From Subdoligranulum variabile (lineage in GTDB: Bacteria; Bacillota; Clostridia; Oscillospirales; Ruminococcaceae), in assembly GCA_003343905.1 (NCBI GenBank), contig QAKI01000043.1, positions 1 to 16,109 on the forward strand: DNA of 16,109 bases, read 5' to 3'. The translations under genes and the position numbers were made by a program. Numbering within the stretch: the first letter of the stretch is position 1; each line of letters opens with the position of its first letter. Below the pieces are notes generated by a model. The model worked only from the letters and a program-made list of their open reading frames with translations. It was not told the origin of the DNA and made no database searches. Positions 1 to 7,896 of the stretch are shown here, piece by piece.

Positions 1-219
1 GGGTAGTAAATGGTGCGTTTCATCAGGCTATCGCTGAATGAAAAAGGGCCGTTTTTTATGGTCCGCACACCGGATAACTAAGAAGCAGAAAGCCGGAAAA
101 GCCCGGAATATCAAGGAAAAACAGCTCAAAAACTCGCGCAATACGGCCTCAAAGCCGCCCGTCGCGCTCCGCAGTTCAGCAAGCGCTGATCCATTCTTCG
201 GACTGGTCACAATATGCTC
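1..219. other. Gene-free stretch before a strong terminator
   Basis: I see no convincing gene here. Short open frames exist on both strands (for example 38-418 plus and 28-315 minus), but they run straight through the terminator at 220-253, have no good ribosome binding site and no recognisable domain. Two adjacent stop codons in one frame (4-9) could end a gene lying before the window. Because a strong terminator follows directly, the stretch may be the 3' end of a transcript or a small RNA. I do not recognise an RNA family. Confidence 0.4.
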
Positions 220-253
220 AAAAACCCCGGAACCGTATGGTTCCGGGGTTTTT
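220..253. terminator. Strong bidirectional Rho-independent terminator
   Basis: A perfect 15-bp inverted repeat, AAAAACCCCGGAACC (220-234) and its complement (239-253), encloses a GTAT loop. It carries five T on the right and five A on the left, so it can stop transcription in either direction. It separates whatever lies upstream from the two-component operon. Confidence 0.9.
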
Positions 254-404
254 ACTTTGCGGTGGAAAATTCGGCCCGCAGTGTGTGTCGTGCAGGCAGG
301 GAAGGTCGCGCACATTTTTTGCCGGAACAGCGGTAAATTTTACACGTCGGCGGGCGCGCGGCCCCCGTCCGGGCGGCCCGCGGGGAAAAAACCGGCGTTT
401 TTTT

Positions 405-443
405 GCGCGCTGGGATAATTCTGCGACATTTTCGTGCTATACT
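405..443 (+). promoter_or_regulatory. Promoter and tandem-repeat operator of the two-component operon
   Basis: Two head-to-tail 11-bp repeats, CTGGGATAATT (410-420) and CTGCGACATTT (421-431), agree at 8 of 11 positions. Six bases later comes a good -10 box, TATACT (438-443). There is no recognisable -35 box; the repeats occupy its place, as expected for a promoter activated by an OmpR/PhoB-type regulator, a family that binds 11-bp-spaced direct repeats. An almost identical 27-bp block stands before the ABC transporter at 2268-2294. Binding by the regulator encoded at 475-1164 is inferred. Confidence 0.65.
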
Positions 444-474
444 GTTTAGAAAACGACCCCAGGGAGGAACGGGT

Positions 475-1164
475 ATGCGGGAACTGCTGATCGTGGAGGA
501 CGACGCACTGCTGGGCGGCACGCTGGCGTACAATCTGACGGCCGAGGGCTACCGGGTCACCACAGCGCCGTCCTATGCGGAAGCGGTGCGCTGCGTGCGG
601 GAACGGGAGTTCGACGCTGCGCTGCTGGACATCAACCTGCCGGACGGCAGCGGCCTGGACCTGTGCGCCGAGATCCGGGCGCGCGGGCATCACACCTACA
701 TTTTGTTCCTTACGGCCAACGACCGGGAAAGCGACGTGCTGCGCGGGTACGAGGCCGGCGGCGCGGACTACATCACCAAGCCTTTTTCGGTGGCGGTGCT
801 GTGCAAAAACATCGCCGCCGTTTTTGCCAACCTGGACCTGCGCGCGCCGCGGCACGACCGCTTCGACGACGGCTTTTTGCAGATCGATTTTTCCGCGCAG
901 ACGGCGGCATTGGGCGGGACGCCGCTGGAACTCACGTCCAAGGAATACGCCATGCTGGCCCTGTTTGTCAAGAACCCCCGCATCATCCTGACCAAGCGCC
1001 AAATACTGGAACGCCTGTGGGATGTGGACGGCGACTTTGTGGACGACCACACGCTGGTCTCCATCATCAGCCGGGTGCGCAAAAAGATCGAGGGCGGCGG
1101 CCGCAAATATATCCGCACGGCCTACGGTGTCGGCTATCAATGGATCGGGGGTGAACAGGCATGA
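475..1164 (+). CDS. OmpR/PhoB-family response regulator
   Basis: DNA-binding response regulator of 229 residues. The receiver domain (about 1-118) has the acidic pair D9/D10, phospho-acceptor D52 in the LLDINLPDG motif, T80 and K102 in TKPF. A winged-helix DNA-binding domain follows (about 128-226), with the ELTSKEYAML, HTLVSIISRVRKKI and IRTAYGVGY segments typical of OmpR/PhoB proteins. The ATG at 475 was chosen over an upstream in-frame ATG at 403 because AGGGAGG lies 7 bases before it and the operator/promoter falls between the two. The gene overlaps the kinase gene by 4 bases (ATGA), implying translational coupling. It probably regulates itself and the ABC transporter genes through the shared repeats. 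The signal sensed is unknown; antimicrobial peptide or cell-envelope stress is the usual role of such modules, but this is inference. Confidence 0.95.
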   Translation: MRELLIVEDDALLGGTLAYNLTAEGYRVTTAPSYAEAVRCVREREFDAALLDINLPDGSGLDLCAEIRARGHHTYILFLTANDRESDVLRGYEAGGADYITKPFSVAVLCKNIAAVFANLDLRAPRHDRFDDGFLQIDFSAQTAALGGTPLELTSKEYAMLALFVKNPRIILTKRQILERLWDVDGDFVDDHTLVSIISRVRKKIEGGGRKYIRTAYGVGYQWIGGEQA

Positions 1165-2201
1165 AGACCGGGAACCGGACGCTGCGGGGCACGTTCCGGC
1201 TGTGCGCAGCGGGGGCGGGCGTGACCGCCGCGCTGCTGCTGGCGGCGCTGTTCCTGCTTACGCGGGACGGATGGGCCGTGGCCTGCGGGGCGGCGCTGGC
1301 CGCCGGGCCGCTCGTGTGGGCGGCGGTGTTCCTGCGCCGGGTGGAGCGGGAGATCTCCCGCGGGACCGACGAACTCTGCCGCACGCTGGACGCCATGATG
1401 GACCGTGCCGAACGCCCCGGGGACGCCCCGGCGGCCGAGACGGTGTTCGCCCGCATCCACCACCGGCTGGAACGGCTGTACAGCGCGATGCAGAACGACC
1501 GGCGCACGCTGGCCGAACAGAAAGCGAACCTGCAGGGGCTGCTTTCGGATATTTCGCACCAGACCAAGACCTCGGTCGCCAACCTGAAGATGATCGACGA
1601 TACCCTGCTGGAACGCCCGGTGCCCGAACCGCAGCGGCGGGAGTTCCTGCTGGCGATGAAAAGCCAGTTGGACAAGCTGGAATTTCTGATGCAGGCCATG
1701 GTCAAGACTTCGCGGATGGAGACCGGCATGATCGCGCCGGTGCCCCGCCGCGCACCGGTGGCGGACACGGTGGTGGCGGCGCTCAACGGGGTGCTGGCGC
1801 CCTTGGAACAGAAGGGCCTGACCCTGACGGTGGACTGCCCGGAGGACCTGACGGCCTGGCACGATACCCGCTGGACGGCCGAAGCCCTGTTCAACCTGCT
1901 GGATAACGCCGTCAAATACACGCCGTCCGGGGGCAGCGTGCGCGTCAGCGCGCGGAACTGGGGCAGTTACCTGCGGGTCGATGTGGCGGACAGCGGCCCC
2001 GGCATCCCGGAATCCGAACAGGCCGCGGTGTTCCGGCGCTTTTACCGCGGGCAGGCCACCCGCGAAGCCGAGGGCGTCGGCCTGGGCCTTTACCTGGCCC
2101 GGCAGATCGTCATGCGGCAGGGCGGGTATATCGCGCTGGACTCGGCCGAAGGGCGGGGCGCGGTGTTTTCGGTCTTTCTGCCGCAGAACGGCCCGGCCTG
2201 A
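1161..2201 (+). CDS. Sensor histidine kinase, intramembrane-sensing type
   Basis: Histidine kinase of 346 residues that should phosphorylate the preceding regulator. Two membrane helices (about 12-34 and 38-58) are joined by only about four residues (TRDG), so there is essentially no extracellular sensor domain. A linker leads to the dimerisation helix with the phospho-acceptor H133 in ISHQTKT, a variant of the usual SHELRTP motif seen in other Firmicutes kinases. The ATP-binding domain shows the N box (NLLDNAVKYT, about 245-254), DSGPG (277-281), an F box (FRRFYRG) and the G2 box GVGLGLYLA (305-313). All catalytic motifs are present. Kinases with this design often sense through a partner ABC transporter, and an FtsX-type transporter is encoded directly downstream; that partnership is inferred. 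A GC-rich terminator-like hairpin follows the stop. Confidence 0.95.
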   Translation: MKTGNRTLRGTFRLCAAGAGVTAALLLAALFLLTRDGWAVACGAALAAGPLVWAAVFLRRVEREISRGTDELCRTLDAMMDRAERPGDAPAAETVFARIHHRLERLYSAMQNDRRTLAEQKANLQGLLSDISHQTKTSVANLKMIDDTLLERPVPEPQRREFLLAMKSQLDKLEFLMQAMVKTSRMETGMIAPVPRRAPVADTVVAALNGVLAPLEQKGLTLTVDCPEDLTAWHDTRWTAEALFNLLDNAVKYTPSGGSVRVSARNWGSYLRVDVADSGPGIPESEQAAVFRRFYRGQATREAEGVGLGLYLARQIVMRQGGYIALDSAEGRGAVFSVFLPQNGPA

Positions 2202-2223
2202 ACCGGGCGACCCCGCGGCTGGG

Positions 2224-2257
2224 GCGGCGGGGCGCGGGGCGGCGCGCCGCTTTTTTT
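2224..2257 (+). terminator. Probable terminator after the kinase gene
   Basis: GC-only arms GCGGCG (2224-2229) and CGCCGC (2245-2250) are followed by seven T (2251-2257). The internal GGCGCGCC palindrome allows other pairings. It lies 23 bases after the kinase stop and just before a second promoter/operator, so the two-component genes and the transporter genes appear to be separate units. Some read-through is possible. Confidence 0.6.
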
Positions 2258-2267
2258 GTACACAGGG

Positions 2268-2306
2268 GCGCGCTGGGACAATTCTGCGACATTTGGGGGA
2301 TACCAT
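2268..2306 (+). promoter_or_regulatory. Promoter and tandem-repeat operator of the ABC transporter operon
   Basis: The 27 bases at 2268-2294 match 405-431 at 26 positions. Within them, CTGGGACAATT (2273-2283) and CTGCGACATTT (2284-2294) form a direct repeat with 9 of 11 matches. A -10-like TACCAT (2301-2306) lies exactly six bases after the second repeat, the same spacing as in the first copy. Surrounding bases differ, so the conserved block is probably functional rather than a recent duplication. Confidence 0.65.
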
Positions 2307-2338
2307 ATTCCCAAAATCAAGGGAAGGACGGGATCTGT

Positions 2339-3004
2339 ATGTGTATTCTGCAAACCACAGGACTGAAAAAATATTACGGCGAGGGGGCGAACCTGACGCG
2401 GGCGCTGGACGGCGTAGACTTTGCAGTGCAGGAAGGGGAGTTCGTGGCCGTAGTGGGGGCTTCCGGCTCCGGCAAGTCCACCCTGCTGCACATGATGGGC
2501 GGGCTGGACACCCCCACCGCCGGCAGCGTGCGGGTGCGAGGGCATGAACTGGCGCAGATGGGCGACGAGGAACTGACCATCTTCCGGCGGCGCAACATCG
2601 GCTTTGTGTTCCAGAACTACAATCTGGTGCCGATGCTCACCGTCAGCGAGAATATCGCCCTGCCGGTGGAACTGGACGGCGGCACCGTGGACTGCACCTT
2701 TATGGGTCAGGTCGTGGATATGCTGGGGCTGGGGGATAAACTGCGCGCCATGCCCGCGGAACTTTCCGGCGGGCAGCAGCAGCGCGTGGCCATTGCCCGC
2801 GCGCTGATCGCCAAACCGGCCATCGTGCTGGCGGACGAACCCACCGGCAGCTTGGACAGCCGCAGCAGCGCCGACGTGATGGGCCTGCTGCGCCACACGA
2901 GCCGCGCGTTCCACCAGACTTTGGTGGTCATCACCCACAACAACGGCATTGCCCAGATGGCCGACCGCATCGTCCGCCTTGAGGACGGGCGGATCTGCTC
3001 GTGA
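2339..3004 (+). CDS. ABC transporter ATP-binding protein, MacB/LolD/BceA type
   Basis: ATPase subunit of 221 residues, the usual length for partners of FtsX-type permeases. It has Walker A GASGSGKST (40-48), Q-loop Q92, signature LSGGQ (142-146), Walker B AIVLADEP (161-168, with D166 and E167), D-loop SLDSRS and H-loop H200. The segment around FRRRNIGFVFQNYNLVPMLTV is typical of the MacB/LolD/BceA group. The ATG at 2339 has a moderate GGGAAGGA ribosome site about 10 bases upstream. The permease gene starts 13 bases after the stop. The protein should sit on the cytoplasmic face and power the permease encoded next. These pumps act in peptide resistance, lipoprotein or drug export, or control of wall hydrolases; the substrate cannot be told from sequence. 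Confidence 0.95.
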   Translation: MCILQTTGLKKYYGEGANLTRALDGVDFAVQEGEFVAVVGASGSGKSTLLHMMGGLDTPTAGSVRVRGHELAQMGDEELTIFRRRNIGFVFQNYNLVPMLTVSENIALPVELDGGTVDCTFMGQVVDMLGLGDKLRAMPAELSGGQQQRVAIARALIAKPAIVLADEPTGSLDSRSSADVMGLLRHTSRAFHQTLVVITHNNGIAQMADRIVRLEDGRICS

Positions 3005-3017
3005 AGGGGGTGGGAGT

Positions 3018-5390
3018 ATGACGCTGCCAATGGAAAATAACACCACCGCCGTGGTCACAAAACTGGCAGGGCGCAGCCTGCGCCACCAGAAACGGCGCAA
3101 CTGCATGGTGGTCGTGGCGGTGGCGCTGGCGGCCTTCCTGCTTTGCTTTGCGGCCGCCCTGGCGGTATTCACGTCCAGCGCGCTCAAAGAACAGGTCGAT
3201 GATACCTGGGAATTGGTTTATAGCGACGTGACGGAGGAAAACATCGCCGCCCTGCAGGAAGTGCCGGACTTTGCCACGGTGGGCACGTACTATTTGGCCG
3301 GTTCAGAGAACGATGCCCGCGGGGGCGAGATGACCTTCGTGTACAGCGACGCCGAGACCTTTTGGATGTTCCGCAGCCAGATGGAACTGGAGGAGGGCCG
3401 CCTGCCCGAAGCGGCCGACGAGATCGCCGTCAGCAACGACTTTGTGGAGCGATACGCCCCCGGTGCGGGCATCGGGGACACCGTTCAACTGGATACCGAG
3501 GGCTTCCGGGGGGACTATGTGCTCAGCGGCCTGCTGGAAAGTGCGGTGGAGAGCGACAGCGCGACCGTGCTGATCTCCCACGCGATGCTGGAAGGCTGGG
3601 CGGGCTATGACCCGGCCAACTACCGCGGCTATGTGCATTTTTCGGGCAATGTCGAGCCGGACGAGGACGCCATGCTGGCCTATGGGCGGCAGACGGCGGA
3701 GGAACTGGGGATCGCTGTTCCCGGCACCAACGTCATGTATTTTCGCTATTACAGCGGGATCGACGCCAGCACGCTCCCGCTCGTCGGCATCGTGGCCCTG
3801 CTGGTCCTGATCGGAAGCTGCGTTGTGATCCAGAGCATCTTCCGCATCTCGGTCCAGGATAAGATCCAGAGTTACGGGCAACTGCGCACCCTGGGCGCGA
3901 CCCGGCGGCAGATCAAACGCATCGTGCGGCGGGAGGGCCGCCTTCTGGGCCTGACCGGCAGCGCGGCGGGGGCGGTGCTGGGCGCCGCCGTGGCGGCTGC
4001 CGTAATGCCCGCGGGCTTCCGGCTGCTGCCCGCTTTGGGCGTTATGGTGCTGACGGTCCTGCTGTGCCTGATCGTCGTCGCGCTTTCCATCCGCACGCCC
4101 GTCAAGATCGCGGCGGGCATCTCCCCGCTGGAAGCGGTCCGCTATGCCCCCGGACGGGAACCTGCCCGCAGGCGCGGTAAGTCCGGGCGGCTGGACCCTG
4201 TGGCGCTGGGCGTCAGGAACTTTGCGCGCGACGGCAAACGGGCCGCCAGCATCACGCTTTCCCTCAGCATAGGCGGCATTCTGCTGCTGGTGGTGTCTTC
4301 CATTCTGTTGATCCGCTCGCCGGAAATGCAGGCCCGGCAGAGTTTCCCGGACGGGGACTATAAAATTTATTTGGACGCCGGGCGGCCGGAATCCGAAGTC
4401 ATGGCCGAAGGCAACCCGCTGAACGAGGAATTGAAGCAGAAGATCCTTGCCATCGACGGCGTGACGGCGGTGCTGCCCAAGCGCCAGTCCATGCACGCGG
4501 AATATTTTACCGAAAGCGAATCCGACACATCCATGTGCGATATGCTGACGCAGGATAACCGGGCCCAGATCGAAGCGGCGCTGGTCGAAGGAACGATGCC
4601 TACGGACGACCACAGCATCCTGGTGGCGGAGAAGATCGACGAAGCGCTGGAAAGCGTCTATCTGGGCGCCACCGTGCAGCTTTCCCTTGGCGGCGACCCG
4701 GTGCCCGTCACCGTCGTGGGCATCCTCGACGATATGAAGATCCCGGACGGGCATGGCAAGGCGGGGATGGATGCGCCCAATCTTTATGCGCCGGAAGCAA
4801 TCTTCCGCGAACAGGCGCCGGGGGTCGAAAACTTCGACTACAGTTGGTCCATCGTCAGCGACCCGCAAAAGGCGCAGACCGTGCAGGCCGGGCTGGAGGC
4901 CGTCGTGGCGGGCAACGCCGACCTGGGGCTGGATACCTTTGCAGAAAAAGCGGAGTACCTGCGGCAGGTGGATGCCTTCGGCATCGGGGCGTTCCAGGTC
5001 CTGTCCTGGCTGATCTTCCTGTTCGGCGTCGTGAACCTTATCAATACCACCCTTTCCAACCAGGTGGCGCGCCAGCGGGAAAACAACATCCTGCGCACCG
5101 TGGGCCTGACCCGCAGGCAGCTCTACCAGATGACCGTATGCGAGGGGCTTTGCTACGCGCTCACGGCCCTGGCCGCCACGCTGGCCGTGGGGCTGCCCAT
5201 CGCCATCGTAGCGTGCCGGTTCATGAGCGCCGCGACCTACGGCGGCCGGATCCTGCCGTACCAGTTCCCGTTTTTGGAAATGGGGCTGTTCGCGGACGTG
5301 CTGCTGATCCTGGAAGGCGTTTTGTCCTGGTGGACGATCCGCCGCCAAAAGAGCCAGTCCCTGATCGAACAGCTGCGCACCGCCGAGTGA
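3018..5390 (+). CDS. FtsX-family ABC transporter permease, duplicated
   Basis: Permease of 790 residues with two FtsX-like halves. Predicted helices are at about 30-52, then after a large extracellular domain (53-250) at 252-275, 308-333 and 337-360; the second half has a helix at 409-432, a second extracellular domain (433-654), and helices at 655-678, 708-733 and 756-775. Both halves carry the cytoplasmic coupling segment after their first post-domain helix (QLRTLGATRRQIKRIV and ILRTVGLTRRQLYQM), the family hallmark. This eight-helix, two-domain plan differs from the ten-helix, one-domain BceB plan, so it is a relative rather than a standard bacitracin-type module. The ATG at 3018 was preferred to an in-frame ATG at 2949, which lies inside the ATPase gene; a G-rich ribosome site precedes it. 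It forms a two-gene unit with the ATPase. The substrate is unknown. Confidence 0.93.
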   Translation: MTLPMENNTTAVVTKLAGRSLRHQKRRNCMVVVAVALAAFLLCFAAALAVFTSSALKEQVDDTWELVYSDVTEENIAALQEVPDFATVGTYYLAGSENDARGGEMTFVYSDAETFWMFRSQMELEEGRLPEAADEIAVSNDFVERYAPGAGIGDTVQLDTEGFRGDYVLSGLLESAVESDSATVLISHAMLEGWAGYDPANYRGYVHFSGNVEPDEDAMLAYGRQTAEELGIAVPGTNVMYFRYYSGIDASTLPLVGIVALLVLIGSCVVIQSIFRISVQDKIQSYGQLRTLGATRRQIKRIVRREGRLLGLTGSAAGAVLGAAVAAAVMPAGFRLLPALGVMVLTVLLCLIVVALSIRTPVKIAAGISPLEAVRYAPGREPARRRGKSGRLDPVALGVRNFARDGKRAASITLSLSIGGILLLVVSSILLIRSPEMQARQSFPDGDYKIYLDAGRPESEVMAEGNPLNEELKQKILAIDGVTAVLPKRQSMHAEYFTESESDTSMCDMLTQDNRAQIEAALVEGTMPTDDHSILVAEKIDEALESVYLGATVQLSLGGDPVPVTVVGILDDMKIPDGHGKAGMDAPNLYAPEAIFREQAPGVENFDYSWSIVSDPQKAQTVQAGLEAVVAGNADLGLDTFAEKAEYLRQVDAFGIGAFQVLSWLIFLFGVVNLINTTLSNQVARQRENNILRTVGLTRRQLYQMTVCEGLCYALTALAATLAVGLPIAIVACRFMSAATYGGRILPYQFPFLEMGLFADVLLILEGVLSWWTIRRQKSQSLIEQLRTAE

Positions 5391-5472
5391 GCGTGTGGCC
5401 CGCCGCCGCGTTTTTTGGCCGCCGGGCAGCCCTTTCCCGTTTGGGTTGCACGTTGGAACAGCGAAAAAACAG

Positions 5473-5501
5473 TTTACATCCGGGCCGGAGTGGTGTATAA
5501 T
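5473..5501 (+). promoter_or_regulatory. Consensus sigma-A promoter of the G5/3D protein gene
   Basis: TTTACA (5473-5478) and a perfect TATAAT (5496-5501) are separated by 17 bases. The predicted transcript has a GC-rich leader of about 100 bases, including a hairpin with CCTGC (5512-5516) and GCAGG (5520-5524) arms. No riboswitch class is recognised in the leader. Confidence 0.85.
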
Positions 5502-5608
5502 AATCGGCGGTCCTGCGCCGCAGGCCGCCCGCCCCGCACCCGAACGCGCCCGGCGGGCCAGGAACCAGGCGCCCGGTACGAACCCGCGCGCCGCAAAACG
5601 GGAAACCT

Positions 5609-6736
5609 ATGCTCGAAACAAAGACAAAAGAACATATCCGCCGCCGCCTTTCGCTGGCGCTGCCCAAGTGGGGCGCGCTGGCGGGGGGCGCCGCGGCATT
5701 GGCGCTGGCCATCGCCTTTACCCATCAGGCGCTGCATTTTGTGGTGGTCAGCGATACCCACGGCGGCAGCACCCGCATCCTGACGGCGTCCACCAACGTG
5801 GACGCGCTGCTGCGCCAGAGCGGCACCCCGCCGCTGGGGCAGGATGATAAGGTGGTGCGCGCCCCAAGCGCCGACGGCGAATCTTTGCAGGTATTGCGCG
5901 CCTATACGGTGGACGTGACGGCCGACGGCCAGACCCGGCAGGTCGTCAGCACCGGGGCCACGGCCGGGGAACTGCTGGCGCAGCTTGGCATCGGCTACGA
6001 CGGCGACGACCGCCTGAGCATCCCCGCCGACACCGTGGTGGCGGAAGGGGAGTCGCTGACCCTGCAGCGGGTGGAATACAAAGAATATACCGAGGATGTC
6101 GTGGTCCCGGCTGAGTTGGAGGAGATCCCCTCCAGTCTGTTCTACCGCAGCCCGGAGGAAACGATGGTTTTGCAGGAGGGCAGCGACGGCCTGGACACCG
6201 TCACCTGGCGCGAAGTCTATCTGGACGGCCAGTGGTCCGGGACCGAGGAAGTGGACCGCGTGACCCAGGTGGTCATGGTGCCCAACGTCGTCAAGGTGTA
6301 CGGCGAACAGGCGCCGGTGTCCAGTTTTGTCGGGCCGGAGATCGTGGACGGCGTCCCCGCCGAGGGCGTGGTCGAAACCTACACCGGCCAGCGTTCCACC
6401 GGGTATTCGGCGTCCCGCACGGCCAAGGGGGCCAGCGGCCGTCGGCTGACCTACGGCACTGTGGCCGTCAACCCCAACGTGATCCCCTACGGCACGCTGC
6501 TGTACATAACCAGCGACGACGGGCGCTTCGTGTACGGCTACGCCTATGCCGCCGATACCGGCACCGCCATGATGACGGGCCACGCCTTTGTGGACCTGTA
6601 CTACCAGACCTATGAGGAATCGGTGGAAAGCGCGGTCATCCCGGTGACGGTCTATGTCATCGACGACGAGGTGGCGGCCCAGTATCAGGAGGAAAACGAC
6701 GCCATCCAGCAGGAACTGCTGGACGCCCCGTACTGA
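5609..6736 (+). CDS. DUF348-G5-3D cell-wall protein, YabE/Rpf2-like
   Basis: Secreted or membrane-anchored protein of 375 residues. A positively charged start (KTKEHIRRR) and a hydrophobic segment (about 22-38) act as signal or anchor. Two DUF348-like repeats follow (about 42-85 and 98-150), then a G5 domain (about 152-230, peptidoglycan- or sugar-binding in other proteins) and a C-terminal 3D domain (about 262-350). The 3D domain resembles the catalytic core of lytic transglycosylases; D316 in AADTG and D329 in VDLYY are kept, but the first of the three name-giving aspartates is asparagine (N288 in VAVNPNVIPYGT). Relatives remodel peptidoglycan during growth or resuscitation. The gene has its own promoter and its own terminator, so it is a single-gene unit beside the envelope-type ABC module. 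Activity is inferred from the family. Confidence 0.9.
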   Translation: MLETKTKEHIRRRLSLALPKWGALAGGAAALALAIAFTHQALHFVVVSDTHGGSTRILTASTNVDALLRQSGTPPLGQDDKVVRAPSADGESLQVLRAYTVDVTADGQTRQVVSTGATAGELLAQLGIGYDGDDRLSIPADTVVAEGESLTLQRVEYKEYTEDVVVPAELEEIPSSLFYRSPEETMVLQEGSDGLDTVTWREVYLDGQWSGTEEVDRVTQVVMVPNVVKVYGEQAPVSSFVGPEIVDGVPAEGVVETYTGQRSTGYSASRTAKGASGRRLTYGTVAVNPNVIPYGTLLYITSDDGRFVYGYAYAADTGTAMMTGHAFVDLYYQTYEESVESAVIPVTVYVIDDEVAAQYQEENDAIQQELLDAPY

Positions 6737-6743
6737 CAAACAA

Positions 6744-6780
6744 AAAAAGCAGGAAAGGCAGATTGCCTTTCCTGCTTTTT
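6744..6780. terminator. Perfect bidirectional terminator between convergent genes
   Basis: Arms AAAAAGCAGGAAAGGCA (6744-6760) and TGCCTTTCCTGCTTTTT (6764-6780) are perfect complements of 17 bases around a GAT loop. It ends the G5/3D gene on the plus strand and the ptb-buk operon on the minus strand. Confidence 0.95.
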
Positions 6781-6807
6781 GCATAACGGGCCACAGACCC
6801 GCGGGGA

Positions 6808-7875
6808 TCAATATTCTTTGGCCTGCTCTTCGCCGTTGACCACGCGCAGCGCGCCCTGGCACAGGGCCAGCAGCTCGTCCTCGCCGGGGTAGACCGTGAT
6901 GGGCGCGATGAAGCCCAGGTACTTCTCCAGGATCTCGCGGGTGCGGGGGTTGTAGGCGATGCCGCCGGTCAGGATGATCTGGTCCACCTTGCCGCACAGC
7001 ACGGCGGCCATGGCGCCGGCGTCCTTGGCGATCTGGTAGTAGAAGGCGTCCTGCACCAGCTTGGCTTCGGCGTTGCCCTCCAGGGCCATCTTGTCCACGG
7101 TGCGGGCGTCGTTGGTGTGCAGGTAGGCGTTAAAGCCGCCGTTGCCGCAGATCTTCTTGTACACTTCCTGCTGGGTGTACTTGCCGCTGAAGCACATCTT
7201 CACCAGGTCGCCCACCGGCACGGTGCCGCTGCGCTCCGGGCTGAAGCAGCCCTCGCCGTCCAGGATGTTGTTCACATCCACGACCTTGCCGTGGTCATGC
7301 GCGCCGACCGAAACGCCGCCGCCCATGTGGATGACGATGAGGTTCAGGTCCTCATAGCGGGTGCCGTGCTCTTTGGCAAAGCGGCGGGCCACGGCCTTCT
7401 GGTTCAGCGCGTGGAAGATGGAGCGGCGGGGCAGTTCCGGCATACCGGACAGGCGGGCCTTGTCGGTCAGTTCATCCACGACGACCGGGTCCACGATGTA
7501 GCTGGGCACGCCCAGCTTGTCGCCGATCTCGCGCGCCAGAATGCCGCCCAGGTTGGATGCATGCTGGCCCTGCACGCCTTTTTCCAGGTCGGCCAGCAGG
7601 GCGTCGCTCACGGCGTAGGTGCCGCCGGGAATGGGCTTGAGCAGGCCGCCGCGGCCCACGATGACGTTCAGGCTCTTGGGGTCGCAGTTCTTCTCTTTCA
7701 GGAAGTCCAGGATGATCTCCTTGCGGAAATCCTTCTGGGCGATCACGCTCGGGTATTTGGCGATCTCCTCGGTGGGATGGCGCAGCGTTTCCTCGAACAG
7801 CAGCGTTTCATCCTCGAACACGCCGACCTTGGTGGAGGTGGAGCCGGGGTTGATGACCAGCGTTTTAATGGACAT
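6808..7875 (-). CDS. buk: Butyrate kinase
   Basis: Butyrate kinase of 355 residues, the full family length. It converts butyryl phosphate and ADP to butyrate and ATP in the cytoplasm, the last step of butyrate fermentation by the kinase route. Acetate/butyrate kinase (ASKHA fold) motifs are present: the phosphate-binding NPGSTSTKVG near the N-terminus (9-18), GRGG (74-77), HMGGGVSVG (183-191), GEGCFSPERSGTVP (207-220) and the adenosine-site LTGGIAYN (302-309). The HMGGG and short length favour butyrate kinase over acetate kinase. The start has an AAAAGGAG ribosome site (7883-7890) about 7 bases away. It follows ptb by 21 bases in the same operon and ends at the shared terminator. A branched-chain acid kinase role is possible, but the adjoining butyryl-CoA pathway makes butyrate most likely. 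Confidence 0.95.
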   Translation of the reverse strand: MSIKTLVINPGSTSTKVGVFEDETLLFEETLRHPTEEIAKYPSVIAQKDFRKEIILDFLKEKNCDPKSLNVIVGRGGLLKPIPGGTYAVSDALLADLEKGVQGQHASNLGGILAREIGDKLGVPSYIVDPVVVDELTDKARLSGMPELPRRSIFHALNQKAVARRFAKEHGTRYEDLNLIVIHMGGGVSVGAHDHGKVVDVNNILDGEGCFSPERSGTVPVGDLVKMCFSGKYTQQEVYKKICGNGGFNAYLHTNDARTVDKMALEGNAEAKLVQDAFYYQIAKDAGAMAAVLCGKVDQIILTGGIAYNPRTREILEKYLGFIAPITVYPGEDELLALCQGALRVVNGEEQAKEY

Positions 7876-7896
7876 AAAAACTTCTCCTTTTAACGA

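Noticed and set aside
38..418. 126-codon open frame at the window start
   Set aside because: It reads straight through the 220-253 terminator into the next promoter; no ribosome site or family resemblance.
3303..5348. 681-codon minus-strand open frame opposite the permease
   Set aside because: It is a shadow of the permease gene caused by high GC; it has no domain, has histidine/glutamine/arginine-rich composition and no ribosome site.
5502..5608. c-di-AMP (ydaO-type) riboswitch before the G5/3D gene
   Set aside because: Some wall-hydrolase genes have one, but the leader is only about 100 bases and I could not find the conserved core; only a simple hairpin is visible.
5474..6997. 507-codon minus-strand open frame across the G5/3D gene
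   Set aside because: It runs through a strong plus-strand gene, the perfect terminator and part of buk in another frame; composition is that of a shadow frame.
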